Made by a program: the position numbers and the translations under genes. The notes under the pieces are model-generated. The model was not told where the DNA came from. It was given only the letters and a program-made list of their open reading frames with translations, and did not search any database. From an uncultured Eubacteriales bacterium (lineage in GTDB: Bacteria; Bacillota; Clostridia; Lachnospirales; Lachnospiraceae), in contig ONBN01000009.1 in the NCBI GenBank assembly GCA_900316115.1, positions 1 to 48,544 of the forward strand: a DNA stretch of 48,544 bases, given 5' to 3'. Positions 34,527-43,369 of the stretch are shown here, in pieces. Numbering within the stretch: the first letter of the stretch is position 1; each line of letters starts with the position of its first letter.

Positions 34527-35900
34527 ATGAAGATTACAGACAAGGTAAAACAGGCAGCAATCAGTGCAGCAGTAAAACAGGGATTAAGTTATCTGGAAAA
34601 AGATCCTGAGACCAATATTCCAAAGCTGATGGATCTGGTTGACAAGTATTCCCCGGATGACTGGTACGTGGGCCAGAGAAATGCCATCCGTAATGCAATT
34701 AAAGATAAAGACAGCAACTGGTATCAGCTGATCATGCGTATTTACGATCTTGATCCGGAAGTAAGAAAAGTATTTTTCCAGAACTTTATTATCAATGCCA
34801 GCCTGAAAGGAAGTGCAAGACAGGAAGAAGTTGCAGCAGAGAATAACTGCAATGTACCGTGGGCAATCCTTCTGGATCCTACCAGCGCCTGTAATCTGCA
34901 CTGTACCGGATGCTGGGCAGCTGAGTACGGTCATAAGCTGAATCTGAGTCTTGAGACCATTGATTCTATCGTAAGACAGGGTAAAGAACTTGGTACTTAT
35001 ATGTACATTTACACAGGCGGCGAGCCTACAGTACGTAAAAAGGACCTGATCAAGATCTGTGAGATGCATCCGGACTGCGAGTTCCTTTCCTTCTCCAATG
35101 GTACATTATTTGATGAAGAATTCTGCGATGAGATCCTGAGAGTAAAGAACTTTGTTCCTGCATTCAGCCTGGAAGGCTCTGAGGAAGCCAATGACGGACG
35201 TCGTGGAGATGGCATCTATCAGAAAGTTATGCATGCAATGAAGCTGCTGAAAGACAGACATCTTCCATTTGGTGTATCCACCTGCTATACAGGAGCAAAC
35301 GTAGACAGTGTAAGCAGTGAAGAATACTTTGATCATCTGATCGACTGTGGTGCTCTGTTTGCTTGGTTCTTCCATTATATGCCAGTTGGAAATGATGCTT
35401 CACCGGAACTGCTTCTTACACCGGATCAGCGTGAGAAAATGTATCACAGCATCCGTAAATACAGAGGTACAAAATCTATCTTTACACTGGATTTCCAGAA
35501 TGATGCTGAGTATGTAGGCGGATGTATTGCAGGAGGAAGACAGTACCTGCATATCAATGCAAATGGTGATGTAGAGCCATGTGTATTCATCCATTATTCA
35601 AACTGCAACATCAAAGATACATCCCTGCTGGATGCTCTGAAGAGTCCGATCTTCCAGGCTTATCATGACAATCAGCCATTCAACGAGAACATGCTCAGAC
35701 CATGTCCAATGCTTGAGAATCCGCAGATCCTTCGTCGTCTTGTAAAAGAGACAGGAGCCAAATCTACAGACCTGCAGTCTCCGGAGACAGCAGATCATCT
35801 GTGTGGCAAGTGCGATCAGTATGCAGCATGCTGGAAAGAAAGAGCAGACCAGATGTGGGAAAAGACTCTGGAAGAGAAGAAAGCAAAAGCAGCAAAATAA
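34527..35900 (+). CDS. Radical SAM protein with extra C-terminal cysteines
   Basis: A 457-residue enzyme. An N-terminal helical region of about 110 residues leads to the radical SAM core, whose 4Fe-4S cysteines are 122, 126 and 129 (ACNLHCTGCW). YTGGEP and the other SAM-binding strands follow. The C-terminal part has further cysteines (GGCIAGGRQYLHINANGDVEPC, then RPCP, then CGKCDQYAAC), as in SPASM/twitch domains that hold auxiliary clusters. The reaction is not known from sequence. The long helical lead and the membrane-protein partner gene allow a role on lipids or an envelope molecule, but this is speculative. The start follows AAGGAGG. Confidence 0.82.
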   Translation: MKITDKVKQAAISAAVKQGLSYLEKDPETNIPKLMDLVDKYSPDDWYVGQRNAIRNAIKDKDSNWYQLIMRIYDLDPEVRKVFFQNFIINASLKGSARQEEVAAENNCNVPWAILLDPTSACNLHCTGCWAAEYGHKLNLSLETIDSIVRQGKELGTYMYIYTGGEPTVRKKDLIKICEMHPDCEFLSFSNGTLFDEEFCDEILRVKNFVPAFSLEGSEEANDGRRGDGIYQKVMHAMKLLKDRHLPFGVSTCYTGANVDSVSSEEYFDHLIDCGALFAWFFHYMPVGNDASPELLLTPDQREKMYHSIRKYRGTKSIFTLDFQNDAEYVGGCIAGGRQYLHINANGDVEPCVFIHYSNCNIKDTSLLDALKSPIFQAYHDNQPFNENMLRPCPMLENPQILRRLVKETGAKSTDLQSPETADHLCGKCDQYAACWKERADQMWEKTLEEKKAKAAK

Positions 35901-35972
35901 TTCTTTTGTGGGAATAATGCGAATATAAAAAACAATACGATCATAAAAGACAATACAAACATAAAATAAAAG

Positions 35973-36019
35973 CGGTGCACGGTCAGTGATCCATAAAGGA
36001 ACTGGCAGTGCACCGTTTT
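35973..36019. terminator. Terminator between convergent genes
   Basis: CGGTGCAC pairs with GTGCACCG around a loop with further partial pairing, followed by TTTT; the other side starts with AAAA. Confidence 0.85.
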
Positions 36020-36079
36020 ACGTAATCGGAAATTTCGTTGGAATTTCCGATTGTAGTATGACGTACAGTATTTAGTCTC

Positions 36080-37405
36080 TTATTTTGTAAAGTAAAGGAA
36101 GTCTGCACAGGGGCGCTGGTAATCACTGATCAGGCTGTTCATAACCTTTCCATTGTAGTATAAGGTGGCGGAGCCGCCACCGTCCAGATTGTAGGCATAG
36201 GTGCAGCCATAGGACAAAAAGATATTTACCATATCCCAGTGGTTCAGACCAGTATAGGAGCCGGTGTTTGTAACAAGAAGGACGTAATTGCATGGGGAGA
36301 TCATCCCAATGGCAGTCCTTGGATAATATTTGGACGTTTCAGACCAGGGCGGCTGTACATTGCTATCCTGGATCAGCACAGGCCCGAAGTTGTAGGTATC
36401 TTTTACTCCTGCGGCCAGAAGGTCTTTACCCATCAGCCCCTGGGCTGGGGTATAAATGGTTCCGTCCTTTTTTACTGCCATCACACTGTAACTGGTCATG
36501 TAATCACCATAGATCTTTCCGTTTTTGATACACATGCCAAGGGGGGAGGGCTTCCCAGTCTGGTAACTGAAAGCACTTCCGTTTATTCCGATGATCCCGC
36601 CGTTTGAGGACACGGCACTGGATGTGGTCTGTCTGGTACCGCCGTATGTACCGTAGGATAAAGCGGAACGTAGCTGTGTGGGACTGGAAATATGTATTTT
36701 GGCAACCCAGTAAGAAATATTGTGCATGGATTTCTTACGGAGATCGATCTTCAGGGTGCTGCTTGTGTAGGTATAATGGGAGGAACTTAAGGTTTTTGCA
36801 GGCTGGGGTGCCTTGGTAGCGATCCGCTGGCCAATATTGTTTACATAAGAATCCTCTATCCACTGATTCTTTGCCATAACACCGGAGGTTTTATCAAAAT
36901 AATAATAGAAATTGCCTATTTTCTGCCAGCCTTTGGCCATGGTGGAGTCTGCTAGGAAATAATAGCGTCTGCCTTTGGAGGTAAGCCATTTTTTAGAAAT
37001 GGCTACGCCGTTTTTATCAAAGCAGTAGCGCCTTCCCTTACTGGTAGCCCAGCGGCTGCGGAACATGGCTCCTGTACTGGGAGAACAGTAATAGCGTTTG
37101 CCGCCTTTTGTGATCCATCCGGAAGCACGGCGCCCGTTGGTATAGCTGTAATAATAATTGCCTTTGTACTTGATACGGCCATACATCAGCCGTCCTTTTG
37201 TATTATAGAAATAATAATATCTGCCGATTTTTACCCATCCTCTTCTGGTAGAGGAGGTGGTTTTTACTTCGGCCTTGGAAGCCTTCACATAGGAAGCTGC
37301 CTGTACGGAAGCAGTGCCTGCAAAGCCCAAAAAGAAAACAGACAGGCAGATCAGAAGCCAGTGCCTGAATTTTGGCAGGTGTACAGGTCTGAATAAATCT
37401 TTCAT
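36080..37405 (-). CDS. Wall-binding phosphodiester glycosidase (NAGPA-domain protein)
   Basis: A 441-residue exported protein. The ATG at 37405 is preferred (AGAGGA site); the longer frame to 37459 would reach into the upstream gene. The signal peptide is about 1-36 (helix LLICLSVFFLGFAGTASVQAA). Residues about 50-185 are choline-binding-like wall repeats, five to six units of the GWVKIGRYYYFYNTKGRLMYG type. The C-terminal part is a phosphodiester glycosidase domain (NAGPA family): GGIIGINGSAF, PRTAIGMIS, and YAYNLDGGGSATLYYNGK. NAGPA enzymes uncap phosphodiester-linked GlcNAc; here a wall teichoic or polysaccharide phosphodiester is a likely target. It starts 51 bases after the YitT gene. 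Confidence 0.85.
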   Translation of the reverse strand: MKDLFRPVHLPKFRHWLLICLSVFFLGFAGTASVQAASYVKASKAEVKTTSSTRRGWVKIGRYYYFYNTKGRLMYGRIKYKGNYYYSYTNGRRASGWITKGGKRYYCSPSTGAMFRSRWATSKGRRYCFDKNGVAISKKWLTSKGRRYYFLADSTMAKGWQKIGNFYYYFDKTSGVMAKNQWIEDSYVNNIGQRIATKAPQPAKTLSSSHYTYTSSTLKIDLRKKSMHNISYWVAKIHISSPTQLRSALSYGTYGGTRQTTSSAVSSNGGIIGINGSAFSYQTGKPSPLGMCIKNGKIYGDYMTSYSVMAVKKDGTIYTPAQGLMGKDLLAAGVKDTYNFGPVLIQDSNVQPPWSETSKYYPRTAIGMISPCNYVLLVTNTGSYTGLNHWDMVNIFLSYGCTYAYNLDGGGSATLYYNGKVMNSLISDYQRPCADFLYFTK

Positions 37406-37455
37406 AACAAAAATCCTCTCGAATGCATAGAAAAGCAGGAGCCATCCTGCTTTTC

Positions 37456-38319
37456 TCAATAATCGGTCTTATGGTAAAAGCGTCCGTTGATATAGTCTGT
37501 CTTGATCAGATTTACAAATGCAGACGGATCTGTTTCGTGCACCTTTTTCACAAGAAGCTTTGCCTCATCCCTGGATACTACTGAGTAGATCAGGCTGGTA
37601 CCTTCGCCTGTATAGCAGCCGCTCCCCTCGAAACGGGTGGCTGTATGGTGGGTCAGCTGGGCAATCTCATGATAAACCAGGTCAGGATGTCTGGTGACAA
37701 TAAAAAGTGTATGCTTCTTGTAACGCTGATGAAGCATCTGTATGGTCTGGGTGGAGGTGAACTGGAAAATAATGGAGTACAGTGCCCGGTCCCAGCCAAA
37801 CAGGATACCTGCAGCCACAAGGATACAGGCATTGGCACAGAAAACATAGTTCCAGATATCCTTGCCGCTTTTTTCTGAAAAATAAATGGCAAAGAAGTCT
37901 GTGCCTCCGCTGCTGGTATTGCCGATCAGGCAAAGGCTGATGGAAAAGCCATTGATCAGGCCTCCGAAAATACTGATCAGCAAAGTATCATAGGTGATAG
38001 GCTGTGCAGGAATCAGGTCTGTAAGCACACTGGAAAGAAGGATCACACAGCAGGAGCTGATGGTGAATTTCTTGCCGATAAAGCGGAAGCCTACATAAAC
38101 AGGAATACTGTTCAGCAGAATATTGATCACAGTATAAGGGATCTGAAGTCCTAAAAACTGGTCAAAAATATTCTGAATCAAAAGGGTAAGTCCACTGAAG
38201 CCGCCTGGATAAAGGCCTCCTGCTCTTACAAAGGTCTTAATATTTATAGCGAAAATAGTGGCCGCAAGTACAGCACAGCCGTAGCGTTTGCATTCATGCT
38301 TTATATTCAGTTGTTCCAT
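37456..38319 (-). CDS. YitT-family membrane protein
   Basis: A 287-residue protein with about five helices (for example CAVLAATIFAINIKTFV, TLLISIFGGLINGFSISLCLIGN) and a C-terminal soluble DUF2179 domain (about 210-283, with GEGTSLIYSVVSRDEAKLL). Typical motifs are GGLYPGGFSGL and GNTSSGGTDFFAIY. The biochemical function of the family is unknown. The start has AAGGAG eight bases upstream. Confidence 0.88.
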   Translation of the reverse strand: MEQLNIKHECKRYGCAVLAATIFAINIKTFVRAGGLYPGGFSGLTLLIQNIFDQFLGLQIPYTVINILLNSIPVYVGFRFIGKKFTISSCCVILLSSVLTDLIPAQPITYDTLLISIFGGLINGFSISLCLIGNTSSGGTDFFAIYFSEKSGKDIWNYVFCANACILVAAGILFGWDRALYSIIFQFTSTQTIQMLHQRYKKHTLFIVTRHPDLVYHEIAQLTHHTATRFEGSGCYTGEGTSLIYSVVSRDEAKLLVKKVHETDPSAFVNLIKTDYINGRFYHKTDY

Positions 38320-38333
38320 AACAGTTTCTCCTT

Positions 38334-38379
38334 GTTACAGATATATTTGTTATAGATATATGTGCTACAGGTATATATT
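38334..38379. repeat. Three imperfect 15-base tandem repeats
   Basis: TGTTACAGATATATT, TGTTATAGATATATG and TGCTACAGGTATATA lie head to tail directly upstream of the YitT start on the minus strand. They may contain regulatory or promoter sites; the AT-rich units include TATA-like boxes. Confidence 0.6.
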
Positions 38380-38391
38380 AGATGTTACCGG

Positions 38392-39255
38392 TCAGGAGCG
38401 GGCCTCCCAGCGTCCGGATGCACCGCAGGGAAGGATCAGGCCTGTATTTTTAACTGGAAGGCCGATCTCCTGGGAATCTACATGGCCATTGAAGCTGCGA
38501 AGCTCTGCAGCCAGCATATAAGTAAGTACAGCTGGTGCCAGCCCTGTAGTGTAGGAATTAACAAGGAAGAAAAGGGGCTGATCGCTGAGAAGGGAAGCAC
38601 ACAACCTGATCAGGGGATGGATGGCTTCCTCGATCTTCCATACTTCTCCTTTGGGACCACGGCCATAGGATGGAGGATCCATGATAATAGCATCATAATG
38701 ATTGCCTCTGCGGATCTCACGTTCTACAAATTTCACACAGTCGTCTACAAGCCAGCGGATGGGTGCATCCCCAAGGCCGGAAGCTACTGCGTTTTCTTTG
38801 GCCCATGTAACCATGCCCTTGGAAGCGTCCACATGGGTAACACTGGCTCCTGCAGCAGCTGCTGCAAGAGTAGCACCGCCTGTGTAGGCGAAAAGGTTCA
38901 GAACCTTTATGGGACGGCCTGCATTACGGATCTTGTCCCCGAACCAGTCCCAGTTGGCAGCCTGTTCCGGGAAAAGCCCGGTGTGCTTGAAACTGAATGG
39001 CTTCAGATGGAAGGTCAGGTCGTTATAATGAATGTCCCACTGCTGTGGAAGATTGAAAAATTCCCATTCTCCACCGCCTCTGGAGCTTCTGTGGTAGTGG
39101 GCATTTGGCTTTTTCCAGCCTTTGTCTGTACGTGGGGTATCCCAGATCACCTGAGGATCCGGGCGGATCAGAAGGTAGTCTCCCCATTTTTCAAGTTTTT
39201 CCCCACGGGAAGTATCTATTACCTGATATTCTTTCCAGTTATCTGCAATCCACAT
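38392..39255 (-). CDS. SAM-dependent methyltransferase (rRNA methylase-like)
   Basis: A 287-residue class I methyltransferase of the COG1092/RlmI-like group but without an N-terminal PUA domain. The SAM-binding motif is NLFAYTGGATLAAAAAGASVTHVDAS, and the catalytic-loop motif DPPSYGRGPKGE follows at about 205. The start is the ATG at 39255, with a CGAGGT site; the frame could extend to 39444 but that part looks non-coding. The likely substrate is a ribosomal RNA base; which one is not known. Confidence 0.82.
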   Translation of the reverse strand: MWIADNWKEYQVIDTSRGEKLEKWGDYLLIRPDPQVIWDTPRTDKGWKKPNAHYHRSSRGGGEWEFFNLPQQWDIHYNDLTFHLKPFSFKHTGLFPEQAANWDWFGDKIRNAGRPIKVLNLFAYTGGATLAAAAAGASVTHVDASKGMVTWAKENAVASGLGDAPIRWLVDDCVKFVEREIRRGNHYDAIIMDPPSYGRGPKGEVWKIEEAIHPLIRLCASLLSDQPLFFLVNSYTTGLAPAVLTYMLAAELRSFNGHVDSQEIGLPVKNTGLILPCGASGRWEARS

Positions 39256-39430
39256 TGAATAAAACCTCGTTCTTTTTGATTTTCGTTTGGCAGCAGGTGT
39301 GCCGTATAAGAACAGTATAGTGGAAAAGGGGAGGTTGTGCAAGGTGAAAAGAGGGAGTGGATACAGTAAATATGGTTGGAATATACGAAAAAAGTGCCTG
39401 TTCCATATAAATATTGTATGGGGAAAAGGC

Positions 39431-39460
39431 TTGACAATCAACAATTTAGCATACTAAAAT
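39431..39460 (+). promoter_or_regulatory. Promoter of the aminotransferase gene
   Basis: TTGACA and TAAAAT with an 18-base spacer, about 58 bases before the start codon. Confidence 0.65.
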
Positions 39461-39518
39461 GTAACAGATATACAGGGAACGGAAAAGACCCTGGAAATAC
39501 AGGCAAGAGGAGGAAATT

Positions 39519-40802
39519 ATGAAGAAATATACCGAAATGAACAAGGAAGAACTGCAGGCACTGAAAAAAGAGCTGGACGCACAGTATGCAGAGGTGAAAG
39601 CACAGGGACTTGCCCTTGACATGTCCAGAGGAAAGCCAAGTGCTGCACAGCTTGATCTTTCTATGGAAATGATGGATGTTCTTGGCAGCGGTGATGACCT
39701 GAAATGTGAGACAGGGGTTGACTGCAGGAACTACGGTGTGATCGATGGTATTCCTGAAGCCAAAAGACTTCTTGGGGAAATGTCCGAGGTAGATCCGGAT
39801 CACATCATTATCTACGGTAACTCAAGCCTGAATGTTATGTTTGACAGCATTGCACGTTCCATGACACACGGAGTTATGGGGAATACACCATGGTGTAAGC
39901 TGGATGAAGTAAAATTCCTCTGTCCTGTTCCAGGATATGACCGTCACTTCAAGATCACAGAGTTTTTCGGGATCAAGATGATCAATGTGCCAATGACTCC
40001 ACAGGGACCGGATATGGATATTGTAGAGGATCTGGTAAGCAAAGATGCTTCTATTAAAGGTATCTGGTGCGTACCTAAATATTCCAATCCACAGGGCTAC
40101 ACCTATTCAAAAGAAACGGTTGAGCGTTTTGCAAGACTGAAACCTGCAGCACCGGATTTCCGTATTTACTGGGATAATGCATACAGCATCCATCATCTGT
40201 ATGATGACAATCATGATTTCCTGGTTGAGATCCTTGCAGAATGTGAAAAAGCAGGCAACCCGGATCTGGTATACAAGTTTACTTCCACATCAAAAGTAAG
40301 CTTCCCAGGATCAGGTATTGCAGCAGTAGCAGCGTCTAAGGCAAACCTGGATGATTTCCGTACCTATATGCAGGTACAGACCATTGGTCATGACAAACTG
40401 AACCAGCTGCGCCATGTAAGATTTTTTAAGGATCTGGACGGACTTCATGCACACATGAGAAAGCATGCAGCTCTTCTCCGCCCGAAGTTCGAGCTTGTAC
40501 TGGAGACTCTGGACAAGGAGCTTGGAGGACTTGGTATCGGCGAGTGGACAAGACCTCACGGTGGATACTTTATTTCCTTTGACGCACTGGATGGCTGTGC
40601 AAAGGCAATTGTGGCAAAAGCAAAAGAAGCAGGTGTTGTACTGACTGGCGCAGGTGCAACCTATCCATATGGAAAGGATCCGAAAGATTCCAATATCCGT
40701 ATTGCACCATCCTTCCCTACACTGGAAGATCTTGGAAAAGCAGCACAGGTATTTGTTTTATGTGTAAAACTTGCAAGTGTGGAAAAACTATTAGAAATGT
40801 AA
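39519..40802 (+). CDS. PLP-dependent aminotransferase (aspartate aminotransferase, PF12897 type)
   Basis: A 427-residue fold-type I aminotransferase. It has the subgroup start LDMSRGKPSAAQLDLS, the YGNSSLNVMFD cofactor loop, the YSNPQGYTYS and YWDNAY motifs, and the PLP-lysine segment FTSTSKVSFPGSGI. This matches the alternative aspartate aminotransferase class seen in Corynebacterium and clostridia, so aspartate/2-oxoglutarate transfer is the best guess. The start follows GAGGAGG. It heads a run of plus-strand genes. Confidence 0.87.
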   Translation: MKKYTEMNKEELQALKKELDAQYAEVKAQGLALDMSRGKPSAAQLDLSMEMMDVLGSGDDLKCETGVDCRNYGVIDGIPEAKRLLGEMSEVDPDHIIIYGNSSLNVMFDSIARSMTHGVMGNTPWCKLDEVKFLCPVPGYDRHFKITEFFGIKMINVPMTPQGPDMDIVEDLVSKDASIKGIWCVPKYSNPQGYTYSKETVERFARLKPAAPDFRIYWDNAYSIHHLYDDNHDFLVEILAECEKAGNPDLVYKFTSTSKVSFPGSGIAAVAASKANLDDFRTYMQVQTIGHDKLNQLRHVRFFKDLDGLHAHMRKHAALLRPKFELVLETLDKELGGLGIGEWTRPHGGYFISFDALDGCAKAIVAKAKEAGVVLTGAGATYPYGKDPKDSNIRIAPSFPTLEDLGKAAQVFVLCVKLASVEKLLEM

Positions 40803-40855
40803 GACCAGCGGGCCTGTAAAGCCACAGACCCTTATGGCAGGATCGGAGGCAGTTT

Positions 40856-42256
40856 ATGGCAGAAGAAAAAAGGAAAATGGGAACAGGAAAAAAGATTGTG
40901 ATCGGACTGATCGTTTTTCTCATCCTTTGTACAGCAGGAGCGTATGCTTATGGAGTACATTATTTCAGCAGCCATTTTCTGCCCGGATCCACTGTAAATG
41001 GATTTAACTGTTCTTATATGACAGCAGGGGAGGCAGAAAGCCTTCTTGGAGAAAGAGTGCATGCATATGCACTGGCAATCGGTACAAAGAATAATGGACA
41101 GGAAGGAATCACAGCAGAGGAGGTGGGGCTTTCCTACCAGTCTACCGGAAGTGTACAGAAGCTGATCAAAGATCAGGACCGTTATAAATGGTTCTTGGCT
41201 TTTGGACAGGATCAGGTGTATGATGTGGCTGAAGATATTTCCTATGATGAGGATAAGATGACAGAAGCTGTGAACAACCTGAAATGCATGGATCCGGAGA
41301 CAATGATCCAGCCAGTGGATGCTCAGATCAAGGACACAGGGGAGAAGTTTGAGATTGTGCCTGAGGTGGTAGGGAATGCCCTGGATCCACTGAAGTTAAA
41401 GCAGGTGATCGCCCAGGCAATGCTGACAGGGCAGCGCCAGGTGAATCTGGAGGATGAAGCCTGCTATCTGAAGCCGGCAGTATACAGCTCAGATGAACAG
41501 CTGATCCGTAACTGTGAGCAGATGAACAAACTGTCAGATGTGATCATTACCTATGATTTTGCTGACAGGACAGAGACTGTGGACAGAAGTGTGATCGCCG
41601 GCTGGTTTAATATTGACCAGAACGGGGATGTGTATCTTGACGAGACACTGGTGGCAAAGTATGTGGATGAGTTAGGATACAAATATGATACATTTGGAAA
41701 GGCACATACTTTCCTCACATATGATAACAGGGAAATAACAATAGAAGGCGGAGATTATGGATGGGCCATTGACCAGGAGGCGGAGACAAAGGCGCTTCTG
41801 GAGGCTGTAGAAAGCGGGGAAACCCAGGTAAGACAGCCAATATACGCTTACTCAGGATGGAGCCGTGCTACCAATGATATCGGCTACACTTATGTGGAGA
41901 TCGACCTGACCAATCAAAGACTTGTATTTTACAAAGACGGGAAACCGATCATAGATACTCCTGTAGTAACAGGAAATCCAAATATAGATGGCTGTGCTAC
42001 CCCTACCGGGTGTTTTGCACTGGCAAACAAAAAATCTCCTTCCGTGCTTACAGGAGAGGATTACGAGGCAGAAGTCACTTACTGGATGCCTTTCTCAGGA
42101 AATGTAGGGATCCACGATGCTGTGTGGAGGACAGAATTTGGCGGCAATCTTTATCAGCTGGAGGGATCCCATGGATGCGTAAATTTACCGTATGACCAGG
42201 CAGCGGCTCTTTACAGCAATGTGGAGATCGGCATGCCGGTAGTGGTATATGAATAG
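40856..42256 (+). CDS. L,D-transpeptidase with peptidoglycan-binding domain
   Basis: A 466-residue membrane-anchored cell-wall cross-linking enzyme. One N-terminal helix at about 14-34 anchors it outside the cell. Two PG_binding_4-like segments cover the middle, and a YkuD catalytic domain lies at about 345-466: YVEIDLTNQRLVFYKDGK, TPTGCF, GIHDA and the catalytic SHGCVNLP. It makes 3-3 cross-links or attaches proteins to the wall. Its downstream neighbours ddl and murF make wall precursors, so this is a cell-wall cluster. Confidence 0.92.
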   Translation: MAEEKRKMGTGKKIVIGLIVFLILCTAGAYAYGVHYFSSHFLPGSTVNGFNCSYMTAGEAESLLGERVHAYALAIGTKNNGQEGITAEEVGLSYQSTGSVQKLIKDQDRYKWFLAFGQDQVYDVAEDISYDEDKMTEAVNNLKCMDPETMIQPVDAQIKDTGEKFEIVPEVVGNALDPLKLKQVIAQAMLTGQRQVNLEDEACYLKPAVYSSDEQLIRNCEQMNKLSDVIITYDFADRTETVDRSVIAGWFNIDQNGDVYLDETLVAKYVDELGYKYDTFGKAHTFLTYDNREITIEGGDYGWAIDQEAETKALLEAVESGETQVRQPIYAYSGWSRATNDIGYTYVEIDLTNQRLVFYKDGKPIIDTPVVTGNPNIDGCATPTGCFALANKKSPSVLTGEDYEAEVTYWMPFSGNVGIHDAVWRTEFGGNLYQLEGSHGCVNLPYDQAAALYSNVEIGMPVVVYE

Positions 42257-42326
42257 AAGAAATGAATATAAGAAATATATACAGGAAAGTATATACAAGG
42301 AAATGAATATAAGGAGATGAAATCTT

Positions 42327-43364
42327 ATGAAGATCGTTGTTTTGGCAGGCGGAACCAGTACAGAACGAGATATTTCCATTATGTCAGGTACAGGCATCTG
42401 TAAGGCACTGAGACAGAAAGGACATCAGGCAGTTCTGGTGGATATTTTCTGTGGTATAGAGAATGTGGACTGGGCAGATCCTTTCCCAAAGGAATATGAT
42501 GTTGACCAGGCAGTTGAATATATGAAAAGCTTTAATCCTCAGATTGAAGCCATGAAAGCCGAAAGACGCAGCTTTTTCGGACCTAATGTACTGGAACTGT
42601 GTCAGGCTGCTGACATTGCATTTCTGGGACTTCACGGAGCAAATGGGGAAGATGGCAAAGTACAGGCAGCTTTTGACCTGATGGGGATTAGATACACAGG
42701 CACCGGTTATCTTAGCAGCGCCATCGCCATGGACAAATGCATGACAAAAGAATTTTTCTTGGCACATCATGTACCTGCACCAAAGGGAGCTACCCTGGAA
42801 GGGGAGAATGGCTTTGATACAGATCTGGCTGCCCTTGGACTGGAGTTCCCTGTGGTTGTTAAGACCAGCTGCGGCGGTTCCAGTGTAGGCGTTTATATTG
42901 TAAATGACCAGAAAGAGTATGAGGAAGCGCTGAAGGAAGTAAGCGTTTACGGAAATGAAGTGGTTGTAGAGGAGTACATAAAGGGTCGTGAGTTTTCTGT
43001 GTCTGTAGTGGACGGAAAGGCTTATCCTATCATTGAGATCGCACCGATCCAGGGCTTTTATGATTACAAGAATAAATATCAGGCTGGTTCTACAGTGGAA
43101 ACCTGTCCTGCGGATATTTCACAGGAGCTGACTGAAAAGATGCAGGATCTGGCTGTAAAGGCTGCAAAGGCTCTGAAGCTGGAAGCTTACAGCAGACTGG
43201 ATTTCCTTATGAAGGAAAACGGGGATATGTACTGTCTGGAGGCAAACACTCTTCCGGGTATGACGCCTACAAGCCTGATCCCTCAGGAAGCAAAGGTTCT
43301 GGGTATGGATTATTCTCAGCTTTGTGAGGAACTGATCCGCTGCTCTATGAAGAAATACAGGTAA
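42327..43364 (+). CDS. ddl: D-alanine--D-alanine ligase
   Basis: A 345-residue ATP-grasp enzyme joining two D-alanines for the peptidoglycan stem. Motifs: VLAGGTSTERDISIMSG, LHGANGEDGKVQ, VVKTSCGGSSVGV, VEEYIKGREFSVSV and the C-terminal EANTLPGMTPTSLIPQEA. The Tyr/Phe pocket residue that separates D-Ala-D-Ala from D-Ala-D-Lac types was not judged. The start has an AAGGAGAT site. murF begins six bases after the stop. Confidence 0.95.
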   Translation: MKIVVLAGGTSTERDISIMSGTGICKALRQKGHQAVLVDIFCGIENVDWADPFPKEYDVDQAVEYMKSFNPQIEAMKAERRSFFGPNVLELCQAADIAFLGLHGANGEDGKVQAAFDLMGIRYTGTGYLSSAIAMDKCMTKEFFLAHHVPAPKGATLEGENGFDTDLAALGLEFPVVVKTSCGGSSVGVYIVNDQKEYEEALKEVSVYGNEVVVEEYIKGREFSVSVVDGKAYPIIEIAPIQGFYDYKNKYQAGSTVETCPADISQELTEKMQDLAVKAAKALKLEAYSRLDFLMKENGDMYCLEANTLPGMTPTSLIPQEAKVLGMDYSQLCEELIRCSMKKYR

Positions 43365-43369
43365 AGATC

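Noticed and set aside
38362-39258. Open frame of 298 codons opposite the methyltransferase
   Set aside because: The minus-strand frame carries clear SAM-binding and catalytic motifs; this frame has none.
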